From: Nitrospirales bacterium
Lineage (GTDB): Bacteria; Nitrospirota; Nitrospiria; Nitrospirales; UBA8639
DNA length: 32,442 nt
Direction of reading: 5' to 3'
Assembly: GCA_021604105.1 (NCBI GenBank)
Contig: BQIW01000052.1
Coordinates: 1 to 32,442 of the forward strand
The notes beneath the pieces were generated by a model, which was given only the letters and a program-made list of their open reading frames with translations, was not told the origin of the DNA and did no database searches. Below are positions 15,195 through 23,493 of the stretch, one piece after another (positions within the stretch are counted from its first letter, which is position 1; each line of letters opens with the position of its first letter). Both the position numbers and the translations under genes were made by a program.

Positions 15195-15518
15195 ATGCGA
15201 GCAATAATATTCTTTGGGTGTTTCCTGGGTATGGCAGGGAGTACCTGGGCCCAATTTGGCGAAGATCCCTGGCGACCGACTTCACAGCTTCACCCGACTC
15301 CCCCAAGGTCCTTCTATGATGACCAATCTTCTGTCCAATCTATCCCAAAATCATTGCAAAGCTTCGATGCGTGGTTCCAACAACAGCGGGAACAACAACG
15401 GCAACAACACGATCGTTACCAGCAGGAGGCCCGACAGCATGAATTGAACCAAACGAACCGGCTACGGACGTATGATCGACTGCATTGGGGGCCTCTGCAA
15501 CCGTATTCACCCTATTGA
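15195..15518 (+). CDS. Small secreted Gln-rich protein
   Basis: The 107-residue product begins with a signal peptide (MRAIIFFGCFLGMAGSTWA, probable cleavage before QFGEDPW). The mature part is polar and proline-containing, with a glutamine-rich helical stretch (SFDAWFQQQREQQRQQHDRY) and ends LHWGPLQPYSPY. ATG 15195 is decided by a perfect AGGAGG at 15181-15186. I recognise no family. It is probably a small periplasmic or exported protein with a helical Q/R-rich core. Confidence 0.75.
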   Translation: MRAIIFFGCFLGMAGSTWAQFGEDPWRPTSQLHPTPPRSFYDDQSSVQSIPKSLQSFDAWFQQQREQQRQQHDRYQQEARQHELNQTNRLRTYDRLHWGPLQPYSPY

Positions 15519-15836
15519 GTTGTAACGGACGGGCTCTTTCTCTACCATCTTCCTCTCTGCCTGGGCATAAGGAATCGTTAATTGCCTCTGACAAAGCGTG
15601 ACTCTGGGAGAGGTTTTGATACCCTAAGTCAACTTGGGCAGATTTTCCACCTCGGTTCAGTAATCTGAAGTTGATCAATCAACGAATGCTGAATTTGTGT
15701 GTTCCTAACTTTTTGAACCTGTCCACTTAATTTGACCATACTCACTCAATACTCATGAGGGTATGATTACCAAGGTTGCCTCAGGGGCTCAATGCGCTTT
15801 CAATAGTAAGCCCTTGCCCGTTTTTAAAATGCACCC
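15519..15836. other. Gap without a supported gene
   Basis: This region lies between two convergent small exported-protein genes. I see no ORF with coding character and no clear terminator. A partial inverted repeat around CTCATGAG near 15750-15760 is the only structure noticed. Confidence 0.4.
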
Positions 15837-16226
15837 TTATCCTTTGCACAAGTTTTTGGTTTGATCGGCCCACTGTCCTGTATACGTCCATCCACACACA
15901 ACGCCATTACTGTCGTAATAGAAAATACGTTTGGGGTGGAAAGAATCATCTGTTGAATCCCCTGAATCCACCCAATGGCAGAATTCTCCATGTTCGTCCC
16001 ACAGCATGCACATCACCGGATCACCCATTTTTTGGATTTGCTCTTCCTTGCTTTTCCCCAGCCACATGTCCAAATCCTTCTCAACACCGGCAAGGGTGGC
16101 GACCCCCTCCATTTCGTAGTACATACGGCAACCAAAAAGAGAAAAACCCAAAAGGGTAAGGCTCAACACGTTGGTTCCTATCCGAAGCAGAGAGAAATTC
16201 TGACCCCGGCATAATTTCGTATCCAT
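15837..16226 (-). CDS. Hypothetical lipoprotein
   Basis: The 129-residue product has a lipoprotein signal: basic start, hydrophobic VLSLTLLGFSL, then the lipobox LFGC with Cys33 as the lipidated residue. The mature domain contains LDMWLGKSKEEQIQKMGDP, a pattern seen in small lipoproteins where a short helix (LGxSxxEQIQKMGDP) precedes beta strands. Paired cysteines follow (CMLWDEHGEFCHW and VVCGW). ATG 16226 follows GGGAGG by 5 nt, which is better than the upstream in-frame starts. Function unknown; an SmpA/OmlA-like or similar small outer-membrane lipoprotein fold is possible but unproven. Confidence 0.75.
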   Translation of the reverse strand: MDTKLCRGQNFSLLRIGTNVLSLTLLGFSLFGCRMYYEMEGVATLAGVEKDLDMWLGKSKEEQIQKMGDPVMCMLWDEHGEFCHWVDSGDSTDDSFHPKRIFYYDSNGVVCGWTYTGQWADQTKNLCKG

Positions 16227-16372
16227 CAGGACCTCCCCGCCGTGACCGATTTCTTTACCGGCGACGCCTGGACCATGTTTGGCTTGGGGACCTCTTCCAT
16301 CTTGTTTTTTCCCAGGTGGGGCGTCGGAAGATACACATTGCCGGAATAACCAGACATCCCAAGGGGTTAAAG

Positions 16373-16606
16373 ATGACACAAATGGGACGCAATTCGACCA
16401 TGGTAGAGTGTGCCTTCCTGATTCCCGGTCAGCATCTGCTCTGCGTCAGTGTTACCAAGTTCTGCCACACCTTTCAAGAGACCATGAAGGCGGATGGGGT
16501 CACCCTCTTCAAATTTCGATCACGCAGTCCGCCTGAATTTCCATGCCGAACGCTGGGTGAGGCCTATGAAGAAGGAAGTCCGGTCAGGGGTCATCCACTT
16601 TGGTGA
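16373..16606 (+). CDS. Hypothetical small protein
   Basis: A 77-residue frame starts at an ATG that has AAGGGG six nt upstream. It encodes MVECAFLIPGQHLLCVSVTKFCHTF and then a basic, proline-containing C-terminus. I recognise no family. Supporting it are the ribosome-binding site and its position in an otherwise empty 400-nt gap, directly before dispersed repeat copy 3 on the same strand. Against it are its short length and lack of domain evidence. Confidence 0.4.
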   Translation: MTQMGRNSTMVECAFLIPGQHLLCVSVTKFCHTFQETMKADGVTLFKFRSRSPPEFPCRTLGEAYEEGSPVRGHPLW

Positions 16607-16622
16607 AAACGTCATCCTAAAA

Positions 16623-16815
16623 GGGAGTGTTGAATAATAAGGATGTTCAAGGGCAAATTTGCGCAGGATGAGATTACTCATCAAAGGCTCCGGGTCGGTT
16701 AAAAAAAAGTCCGTCCGGCAAGGCCGCCGCCGTTTGTACGCGCGGAGCGTACGCTGAGTACGTGAGCACAGGAAAATGGCGAGAACGCCGCTGGCGGCTT
16801 TTTTCAACAGACCCT
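16623..16815 (+). repeat. Dispersed repeat, copy 3 (short form)
   Basis: This copy runs from GGGAGTGTTGAATAATAAGG to CAACAGACCC. It has the hairpin GATGAG-ATTA-CTCATC. The central segment with AAAGCATGCC found in copies 2 and 4 is absent, replaced by a run of A residues before GTCCGTCC. Its end, GCCGCTGGCGGCTTTTTT, is intact and would act on + strand transcripts. Confidence 0.93.
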
Positions 16816-17016
16816 AAAAGTGTTCAACGATTGGTACCCGTTATCATCGGAAATGCTATAGGTGAAGAATGGGGTGATTGTATGTGAGGAACACTTGATT
16901 TTTAAACTGAGGGAAGTAAAGTAGGGGAGGTTGAATTGTGGGGATTAGATGCCCTGGCTTCTCTGATGAGGAAGTCGTTATGAATACAAGTTCGGGAAAA
17001 AAAGGAGTTGTGGAAT

Positions 17017-18189
17017 ATGGCCATACCAAAATGCTTAATGAAATTCGTCTTTTTACTTTGCATTTTATTGATAGGTTTAGGTTACGAAATTTCAAGGGCA
17101 GACGGTTTGACACCACGAGAAGAATGCGCTCCGGAACAATCGGAATCATTGATACCTGAACCCTGTACCGTTCGGTTTCTGTCTTACAATGTTCACGGAA
17201 TTTCTCCGATCCTGAATTCCATGTATGTCGGGGTAGATGTGAGGAATGATGATACCCGAAGTGGCCTGATGGCCTGGTTGCTCATGGATTATGATTTCAT
17301 ATTATTACAAGAGGATTTTGAATTTCACCGGCAAATTGTCCATGAATTCACCTATGAGCTCGTCGAACAGGGGAACGGGCCACGGATAGCGCTGGCCCCA
17401 TTATGGCTGGTAACCCTTCCCATTAAAATCGTCAATGTTGGTTTTCAGTTATTTAATAGTCCTGGCATTCCTTTCCGTGTCCCCTATGGGTCGGGGCTGA
17501 CTATAGCTTCACCCTACTATAAAGCTGTGGAAGGGGGCGTCACACAGGCCCCGCTTCCAGATTGTGAAGGATGGTTGAGTAGGAAAAATGATTGCTGGTC
17601 GACCAAGGGGCTTCTTCGAGTGCCCGTTCGTCTTCCGAATGGCGCAGAATTTGACGTGTACAATACCCACCTGGATGCCGGGAGAGATGAGGAAGACCGA
17701 TCCGTTCGCAAAAAACAGATAAAATTCCTTGCAAAATGTATCAAGAAATTATCGAAAGATCGGGCCTTCATTTTGGGAGGTGATTTCAACTCACAATATG
17801 ACCATGGGGGAAATGAGGCCTCAGGAAAAGACTATGAAATTTTAAAAACCTATCTCATTGATGAGTTAGCGCTCAACGACAGCAAGGCCCGTCCAGAACC
17901 CAATGGCTACTGGAAAAATCGAGTGGACTACATTTTCTATCGAGGGGGTCAAGGAGCGAGGATTGAGTTAATCGGCCCTGGAGGAGAAGATCAACGTTTC
18001 CGGCATCCTGTTAACCGAGGCAGACAATCTCCTAATGAAAAGTACGAAGATCTTCTTAGCGACCACCCTGCCATTCGCGCAGAATTCAAAATCTTACCCT
18101 CGCCACTCTCCGCGCATGCTTCACGGGATGGGGAAAGAGATTCGTGTGCAGAAGAACCTGTGAAGGAGGAGATGGAGGTGGATTGGTAG
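17017..18189 (+). CDS. Secreted endonuclease/exonuclease/phosphatase-family protein
   Basis: The 390-residue product belongs to the Mg-dependent EEP superfamily (DNase I, sphingomyelinase and inositol-phosphatase types). Visible motifs are LSYNVHGI (55-62), LLQED (96-100) with the metal-binding Glu, NTHLDAG (216-222), GGDFN (254-258) and SDHPAI (348-353) with the catalytic Asp-His. A signal peptide (CLMKFVFLLCILLIGLGYEIS) indicates export. ATG 17017 has AAAGGAG about 10 nt before it; a TTG three codons earlier is less likely. The sequence between residues 120 and 170 is hydrophobic and could contact membrane lipid, so a sphingomyelinase- or phospholipase-like role is as possible as a nuclease. 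The acidic C-terminus is odd. Confidence 0.88.
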   Translation: MAIPKCLMKFVFLLCILLIGLGYEISRADGLTPREECAPEQSESLIPEPCTVRFLSYNVHGISPILNSMYVGVDVRNDDTRSGLMAWLLMDYDFILLQEDFEFHRQIVHEFTYELVEQGNGPRIALAPLWLVTLPIKIVNVGFQLFNSPGIPFRVPYGSGLTIASPYYKAVEGGVTQAPLPDCEGWLSRKNDCWSTKGLLRVPVRLPNGAEFDVYNTHLDAGRDEEDRSVRKKQIKFLAKCIKKLSKDRAFILGGDFNSQYDHGGNEASGKDYEILKTYLIDELALNDSKARPEPNGYWKNRVDYIFYRGGQGARIELIGPGGEDQRFRHPVNRGRQSPNEKYEDLLSDHPAIRAEFKILPSPLSAHASRDGERDSCAEEPVKEEMEVDW

Positions 18190-18366
18190 GACCAGCTGTT
18201 GTGGTCAGAAGAGGGTTAACCCCATTTTGAAAATCCCAATGCGATATCAGGCTGTGCAAGTTGATTTTTTTGAGTAACGGTTGGCGTAAGTCGGTACGAA
18301 GTATGAAATGACGATTAAAGTAAATATATCAACAGATTTTGTCTCGGATGATGTGATTTGTCTTAT

Positions 18367-18582
18367 GGGAGTGTTAAATAATAAAGATGTTCAAGGGCAA
18401 ATTTGCCCAGGATTAGATTCCTCATCAAAGGCTCCGGGTCGGTTCAAAAAAGCATGCCCTGAGTCTTCCCGAAGGGTCCGTCCAGCAAAGCCGCAGCCGT
18501 TTTTACGCGCGGAGCGTACGCGTAGTACGTGAGCACGGGAAAATGGCGAGAACGTCGCTGGCGGCTTTTTTCAACAGACCCC
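18367..18582 (+). repeat. Dispersed repeat, copy 4 (long form)
   Basis: This full-length copy begins GGGAGTGTTAAATAATAAAG, carries the central GGTTCAAAAAAGCATGCC segment and the conserved core, and ends CAACAGACCCC. The terminal hairpin here is GTCGCTGGCGGC, so one pair is weakened, and the T-run is intact. It lies about 180 nt after the secreted EEP gene in the same orientation. Confidence 0.93.
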
Positions 18583-18905
18583 TTATGGTCAAAAAATACG
18601 AACTCGGTGTTTCTCGAAAGGGTATCTCATAAACTCAGCACTTCTCTCCCCCCTTGTCTTTCACCCTGCAGGAAGGCTTTTCTGAAGACCCTGGAGAAAA
18701 ATGTGGGCCGCATACCCAACACCGACATCCAGGTCCGCCGAAGCATGAAATGAAACGATAGCGTCCCCTTTTCCTCGGCCTCTCAGGAATCAAGGCTGCA
18801 TTATGCCACTGTGTGGACAGGCCTCCCATCCGAACCAACAGAACTATCCACCGATGGAGCCGTCGCCTTCGAATCGGAGCCATCGTGGAACTGAACGGAG
18901 ATCGA
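18583..18905. other. Gap without a supported gene
   Basis: No gene is supported between repeat copy 4 and the end of the multicopper oxidase gene. A weak pairing CGATGG/CCATCG near 18849-18888 downstream of the oxidase stop lacks a T-run, so it is not a convincing terminator. Confidence 0.4.
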
Positions 18906-20432
18906 TTAATTTTTCACAACTTCCACGACGGCCATCATGCCATTGTCCTCATGGGCACCAATATGACAATGCGCAACAAACTTGCCGACGATAATAGGGT
19001 CTCGGAAATCAATCAGCACCTTGACTTCTCCAGGGACGTCTCCTGTTTGAAATGGAATATTCACCGTATCCTGATGGCCGATGAATTCCTGTCGCACCCC
19101 GTTTATTTCTACCACCTGGAAATCCGTTTGGTGAATATGAAAAACATGCCATTCTTTTGTCACATTTTGAATCGTCCACTCTTCAATAAACCCGACTGGA
19201 ATCGTAAAGTCGACCCGATTGATATTGAATTGTTTCTCGTTCACAAAAAACGAGTTCCCGTCGTTGTCTTCAGAAAAGACGAAGGATCGTCGCTTGCCTG
19301 GCGGTATCGGCTGAGCATCCCTGAAGTCTTCCACTGGAGGCAAGTCTCTGGGAATTCTCACCCTATAATCTGGATGTCCTGAGGAAACCAATGTGGCCAG
19401 CGTCGCCTCCGGATATTGATCTCCGGCAGGCCCGGTGGTCAGGGCCTGGGTCCGCAAGGTATACATTCCAGGTTTCCCCCCTCGAACGAAAAACTCGACA
19501 CGGGAACTCGGTGGCAATAAGATCTCTTCACGGCGCCATATTCTGTTCTGACGATTCCCGTCTCTCGCAATTTGAAACAATTCATGGCGGTCTAGGGTCA
19601 ATTTGTAATAAATGTCGGGGCCAATATTTCCGACCCTCCAGAACTGCAACTCGCCAGGACGGATTTTCATGCGTGGGTTAACGAGACCATTCACCATGCG
19701 CGTGGTACCGGCGTTGCTATCGATTTGCAGAGGAATGGTGCCTTCATCGGTAATCTGGATGTCCTTAAGAAGAAGGATTTGTTCCTTGATTCCCTGTAAT
19801 TCCGGGAAAGGGTCCAGAATGCCATCGACAATAAGTCCTCCCGACATTCCACTCATGATTTGGAATTCAGTATTTCCCTTCGTTGGCGCGTCGGGGTTAA
19901 GTTGTGGCAAATGTCCATGCGGGTGATACCAGAACAATCCTTGAGGATGGTTTTTCGGAACGAATATGCTGTAATTGAATTGCCCGTCAGCCGGGACTTG
20001 CATAAAAATGTCATCACTGCCGGGTTGTGGGGAAACATTCCATCCATGGGTATGGAGATTGGTTTGTTCAAGAAGATCGTCGGACAATTGATTGATCAGG
20101 CGGAGATAGAGGGTATCGCCGGGCTTGACTCTTAACGTCTGCGGAATATACAGCCCATTATACGATCGCAGCAGAACGTTTCGGCCTGCGATAACTTTTT
20201 CATGTCGGTTAACAACCAGCTCTGCATCGAGTACGCCGCCAATGCTCGACTCCTGGGGGGGATTGGCAAATTTTGGCTGAGTGATTTGGTCGCCCTCGCC
20301 ATTATGATGTCGATGCCGATCATGATGGCGGTTTTCAAATTCGGAACCGGCTGACGACGAACCCGCAAACAAGAAAATCAGGAGGAACAATACCTGTACA
20401 TTGTGTAATACCGTTTGTCTGGGATTTTTCAT
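18906..20432 (-). CDS. Multicopper oxidase (periplasmic)
   Basis: The 508-residue enzyme couples oxidation of a substrate (Cu+, phenols or metals) to reduction of O2 to water. All copper-ligand motifs are present: HTHGW (127-131) and YHPHGH (169-174) for the type 2/3 centre, HVFHIH in the last domain, and HCHIGAHEDNGMM (488-500) with the type 1 ligands Cys489, His494 and an axial Met. An N-terminal signal (VLFLLIFLFAGSSSA) and a His-rich segment HHDRHRHH (36-43) follow the start. ATG 20432 follows AGGAG by about 7 nt, whereas in-frame codons further upstream have no such site. It resembles laccase-like and copper-resistance oxidases; the His-rich stretch may bind copper. A promoter is visible at 20564-20592. 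Confidence 0.93.
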   Translation of the reverse strand: MKNPRQTVLHNVQVLFLLIFLFAGSSSAGSEFENRHHDRHRHHNGEGDQITQPKFANPPQESSIGGVLDAELVVNRHEKVIAGRNVLLRSYNGLYIPQTLRVKPGDTLYLRLINQLSDDLLEQTNLHTHGWNVSPQPGSDDIFMQVPADGQFNYSIFVPKNHPQGLFWYHPHGHLPQLNPDAPTKGNTEFQIMSGMSGGLIVDGILDPFPELQGIKEQILLLKDIQITDEGTIPLQIDSNAGTTRMVNGLVNPRMKIRPGELQFWRVGNIGPDIYYKLTLDRHELFQIARDGNRQNRIWRREEILLPPSSRVEFFVRGGKPGMYTLRTQALTTGPAGDQYPEATLATLVSSGHPDYRVRIPRDLPPVEDFRDAQPIPPGKRRSFVFSEDNDGNSFFVNEKQFNINRVDFTIPVGFIEEWTIQNVTKEWHVFHIHQTDFQVVEINGVRQEFIGHQDTVNIPFQTGDVPGEVKVLIDFRDPIIVGKFVAHCHIGAHEDNGMMAVVEVVKN

Positions 20433-20563
20433 ACACGTTCTCCTTTCCCAAGGCCATGCCAAGCATTCTTTCCTTTGTGAGAAGTCCAGGATTTTCGAGC
20501 CGCCGTGTGACAACAATGCCCGTCAACAAAAATGACGTCAAATGAAAGGGAAAGCAAAGGAAC

Positions 20564-20592
20564 GTAATAGAATACAGGTTTGGGAATGTCAA
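20564..20592 (-). promoter_or_regulatory. Predicted promoter of the multicopper oxidase gene
   Basis: On the minus strand the perfect -35 box TTGACA (20587-20592) and TATTAC (20564-20569) are separated by exactly 17 nt. Transcription would begin near 20557, giving a leader of about 125 nt. The palindrome TGACGTCA (20533-20540) lies within this leader and could be an operator. Confidence 0.55.
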
Positions 20593-21140
20593 GCTGACTG
20601 AGGTTTGACGGGCTAGTGTGCCGTTAATCAAATACCCCTCTTTTGGGGGATATTCTCTCATCATGAAAAAAACCGGGAGGGGGAAAATGGGCTCTGTCGC
20701 AAGAAGAGTAAAAAGACTGAAGGATGAATTTTGTTAAGGAAGTTGAAGGGATTGCTGCTTCAGCTTGTCCAGATTACGTAGTGGAATCGCTGAGCACGAT
20801 ATGGCCGTTTTTTCCCAAAGACACCGAGGATAAACCTTCCAGATCCCGTTATCTGGCGACCTTCATTCTCTGGCCAATAAGACAAATCCTGGCTATATTA
20901 AAATAAATAGCCGTTAAGGCCTGTTTACTGCTCACGTGCTTTTGGATTGCCTTGATGCCCTGGCACAGAAAGTCAACGTTTTCATTCAACCCCAATCTGC
21001 CAGAAACCGGTTTTTGAAGAACAGGTATCAAGTACATTCGTGAGTGTCGAAGCAGAGAGGGAAAAAGACTTCATGCCGATGATGTCTCATCATGAATCTC
21101 CTTGTGCGGACAACCTACTCCTTCCTTGTGGAGGTTGTGT
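20593..21140. other. Gap with only doubtful short ORFs
   Basis: A 60-codon plus-strand frame at 20724 (ending PIRQILAILK) and minus-strand text such as SKQALTAIYFNIARICLIGQ around 20860-21000 may be remnants of a decayed gene. No start with a good ribosome-binding site, no domain motif and no inverted repeats of an insertion sequence are visible. A CCCC-loop-GGGG hairpin lies near 20635-20650. Confidence 0.3.
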
Positions 21141-21893
21141 ATGGGGTTTTTAAAAACCTTACGAGGTCTGTTCAATCGTAGAAAACCAATATCCCCCAAC
21201 CCACTGTATGAGATAGCTCTAACCCATATTCAAAAAGATATCCATGAATCACCCCATGATTGCATTCAACAACTTTCTGAAGCATCGAAGAAAAAAATCC
21301 TTCAGGAAATTCACACTGTGACAGAAACTCTATGGCAGGCTTCCGATAGAGTATTGGCCAACCGTGAAGGGTTGCTTGAGTCCATGTTGCACCAGGTGGA
21401 TTGCGAAATATTTATGATTGAGCCTGGCCATAAGCTATCCGGTTTTCATGGTATTTCTGGCGAATTGAAAGACTTCCTGCCTGAATTTGCCAAAAAACGT
21501 ATAGACACCGGCGAACTGGACTGGAAACAAAAAACAAGCCCTACGCAAGATGAGGCCTATACGTTGGTGTGTGGCAAATGGTTGAGGGCCAATCATTATT
21601 GCAAAATATTTAATGAAATACGGATGTATTTAAAAGATTATCATTCCAATCAGGAACGAGACTGGTTCTTTCCCCTTCAATGTGCCTCGGCAGCTTTTGC
21701 AGAATATCATTTTCGCAAAGAATGTGGCCTCACACAGATCATTGATGGTGCCCGAGCCCTACAATATGGCTCTTTTCTTGAAATCGTTTCAAAAGGTCAC
21801 AAAGACCCCTTAGAAGAATGGGAAACCACCTATCAAGAAATATTTCCTCTACATTTTTCGTCGTATGCGGAGTCCAGGAAAGGGAAAGACTAG
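21141..21893 (+). CDS. Hypothetical soluble protein
   Basis: The 250-residue product starts MGFLKTLRGLFNRRK and is mostly helical and charged, with no signal peptide or membrane segment. Recurrent helical stretches include HDCIQQLSEASKKKILQEI and RIDTGELDWKQK, and a C-terminal half rich in aromatic residues (DWFFPLQCASAAFAEYHF). Cys residues are spread without zinc-finger spacing. ATG 21141 is preceded by GTGGAGG at 6-nt spacing, which decides the start. I recognise no family. It stands alone between the multicopper oxidase and the lectin-like lipoprotein genes. Confidence 0.75.
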   Translation: MGFLKTLRGLFNRRKPISPNPLYEIALTHIQKDIHESPHDCIQQLSEASKKKILQEIHTVTETLWQASDRVLANREGLLESMLHQVDCEIFMIEPGHKLSGFHGISGELKDFLPEFAKKRIDTGELDWKQKTSPTQDEAYTLVCGKWLRANHYCKIFNEIRMYLKDYHSNQERDWFFPLQCASAAFAEYHFRKECGLTQIIDGARALQYGSFLEIVSKGHKDPLEEWETTYQEIFPLHFSSYAESRKGKD

Positions 21894-22091
21894 TCCAATA
21901 ATTTCCTCAGCTAATAAAACAAGTCACCAGCAAACAAATATCCCTCCATCCACCTTCATCTGCTCCCTCTTGCCCGTTTCTCCAAAAACTGCCTCATATC
22001 CATATGATGAATAATGAAATCCCTTACAAATTTTTGCAGACGGTGAGTCTATAGTTTTGATTTATCAATGGGTGGCATCACCAGGAGTGGC

Positions 22092-22829
22092 TTAACCACC
22101 ACGTCGTGAAGGAGGGATGAGGTGACGGCGTGGGGCAGGTCGCGATGGGAAGCGTTGGGGATCGGATGTCACAATAATGTCACCGATAGAAAATTTTCCA
22201 TTAACCCCATCATCATTCGTCATATCTCCAAAGCCGATCCTGGGTATACCCACCCAGTCATTTCGTTTCAAAGCCAGCTTTCCATCAACGTACACCTTGG
22301 CAAATCTTCCACCCTGAACCGTTAACGTGTAGGTGTGAAAGGTATCAGTCGTATCCATTTTAAACGTCCCTTTCTCGTCTCCCCATCCAATGGCATCCTC
22401 ATCAAAAAAAATCATATGACTTCGTGGTCCTTCGGCGAAGATCCCATCGGAGATATCGACCGAACCGTGAAACATAATGCCCGAATCAAGATAATTATGC
22501 GGTTGCTCCACTTTGTGCACTTGCAACGTAAACTCAATGGAGAACCCGTATTCAAAGTCGAAAGGAATATCTTTATAAAACCACATGAACGCTTTCCCTG
22601 GAAGCTGGTCGACCGCTCTGAGAACTCCAATCGTGTTGAGCGTGACATGACTCCCGTTTGTCACCACGTCCAATGGAGAAACAGCGTTGGTGGAAACCTT
22701 CCAACGTTGCTTTTCCGGCAATTGGGCACCTTTCAAAACGGTCTTTTGTCCCGACTGCACTCCTCCACATCCGGTAAGGAGAAACATTGTGACGAGCGTC
22801 AATTGCATGGTGACTTTTTTAATCGGCAT
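22092..22829 (-). CDS. Lipoprotein with a probable concanavalin/LamG-like beta-sandwich domain
   Basis: The 245-residue product has a lipoprotein signal ending LLTGC (Cys21 lipidated). The mature part is beta-rich, with FSIEFTLQVHKVEQPHNYLDSGIMFHG, FKMDTTDTFHTYTLTVQGGRFAKVYVDGKLAL and IPRIGFGDMTNDDG. The strand-turn-strand motif FxKVYVDGKLAL is typical of laminin-G/concanavalin-type domains that bind or cleave glycans (DUF1080-like 3-keto-glucoside hydrolases are relatives). No catalytic acid pair can be assigned. The C-terminus after residue 225 is proline/arginine rich. The start has AAAGGGG about 7 nt upstream. It sits 0.7 kb left of the sugar block on the same strand. Confidence 0.75.
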   Translation of the reverse strand: MPIKKVTMQLTLVTMFLLTGCGGVQSGQKTVLKGAQLPEKQRWKVSTNAVSPLDVVTNGSHVTLNTIGVLRAVDQLPGKAFMWFYKDIPFDFEYGFSIEFTLQVHKVEQPHNYLDSGIMFHGSVDISDGIFAEGPRSHMIFFDEDAIGWGDEKGTFKMDTTDTFHTYTLTVQGGRFAKVYVDGKLALKRNDWVGIPRIGFGDMTNDDGVNGKFSIGDIIVTSDPQRFPSRPAPRRHLIPPSRRGG

Positions 22830-23070
22830 GACAGACCCCTTTGCAAGAAGGCTCAGTAAAAAGGCAACGCTACCGGAAACGGCCTCTGGTTCTTTCCGGG
22901 CTTTACATCACGCCAGCGATGTCCATGCCCTCCTCTGCATCCGTTTGCCACATGTCCCATAGATGGCCCCGATTCACTAACCATTATAGATACTGGCACA
23001 CACATACAAAAATTCCCACCCATTCCTGGCTTATGACAATGGATTCTACTATAGATCGCGCAGATTAAAC

Positions 23071-23493
23071 ATGACCAATTTCCGATGGAGATGGACATTG
23101 AAATACCCGACCTTCTTCCCAATACATCCACCTATACCTGACCCGATATCCGCTCATTGCCCAACAGCACCCTCGGCTCTCCCTGAGATAAAGGAATTAG
23201 GACAAAAAATGGTATCGGATGAATCGTCGTTGGAAAAGCATTGGGAAATGTAGGATGAAACGGTATTCGAAAATGAACAAAAGGAGCGGGGATATTCGGC
23301 CGAATGCAAGGCCAGCCGATCGAACAATAAAAAGATGTTCCACCAACCGCCGAACGACGACTACACGGGCTGGTTCACTGATCCCACCGTATGGCTTCTC
23401 GTCAAGCGCAAGATCACCTTCAATGGCACTCGCGAATTCAGGGGCAAAAACACCCGATGGCCGGATACAATGACCCTTTGGCTTTTCTACTGA
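23071..23493 (+). pseudogene. ORF interrupted by an in-frame amber codon
   Basis: A single plus-strand frame of 140 codons runs from ATG 23071 to TGA 23493 with one TAG at 23251-23253. The part before (ending SDESSLEKHWEM) and the part after (DETVFENEQKERGYSAEC, then DYTGWFTDPTVWLLVKRKI) both read like protein. The downstream half from Met 23335 is rich in Trp and Thr. It overlaps the 3' end of the convergent propeller gene by 7 nt. A decayed gene is most likely; a sequencing error or stop-codon readthrough is possible. I recognise no family. Confidence 0.4.

Noticed and set aside
20849-21037. Possible transposase remnant on the minus strand (text SKQALTAIYFNIARICLIGQ)
   Set aside because: There is no DDE motif, no inverted ends and no target duplication; too short to assign.
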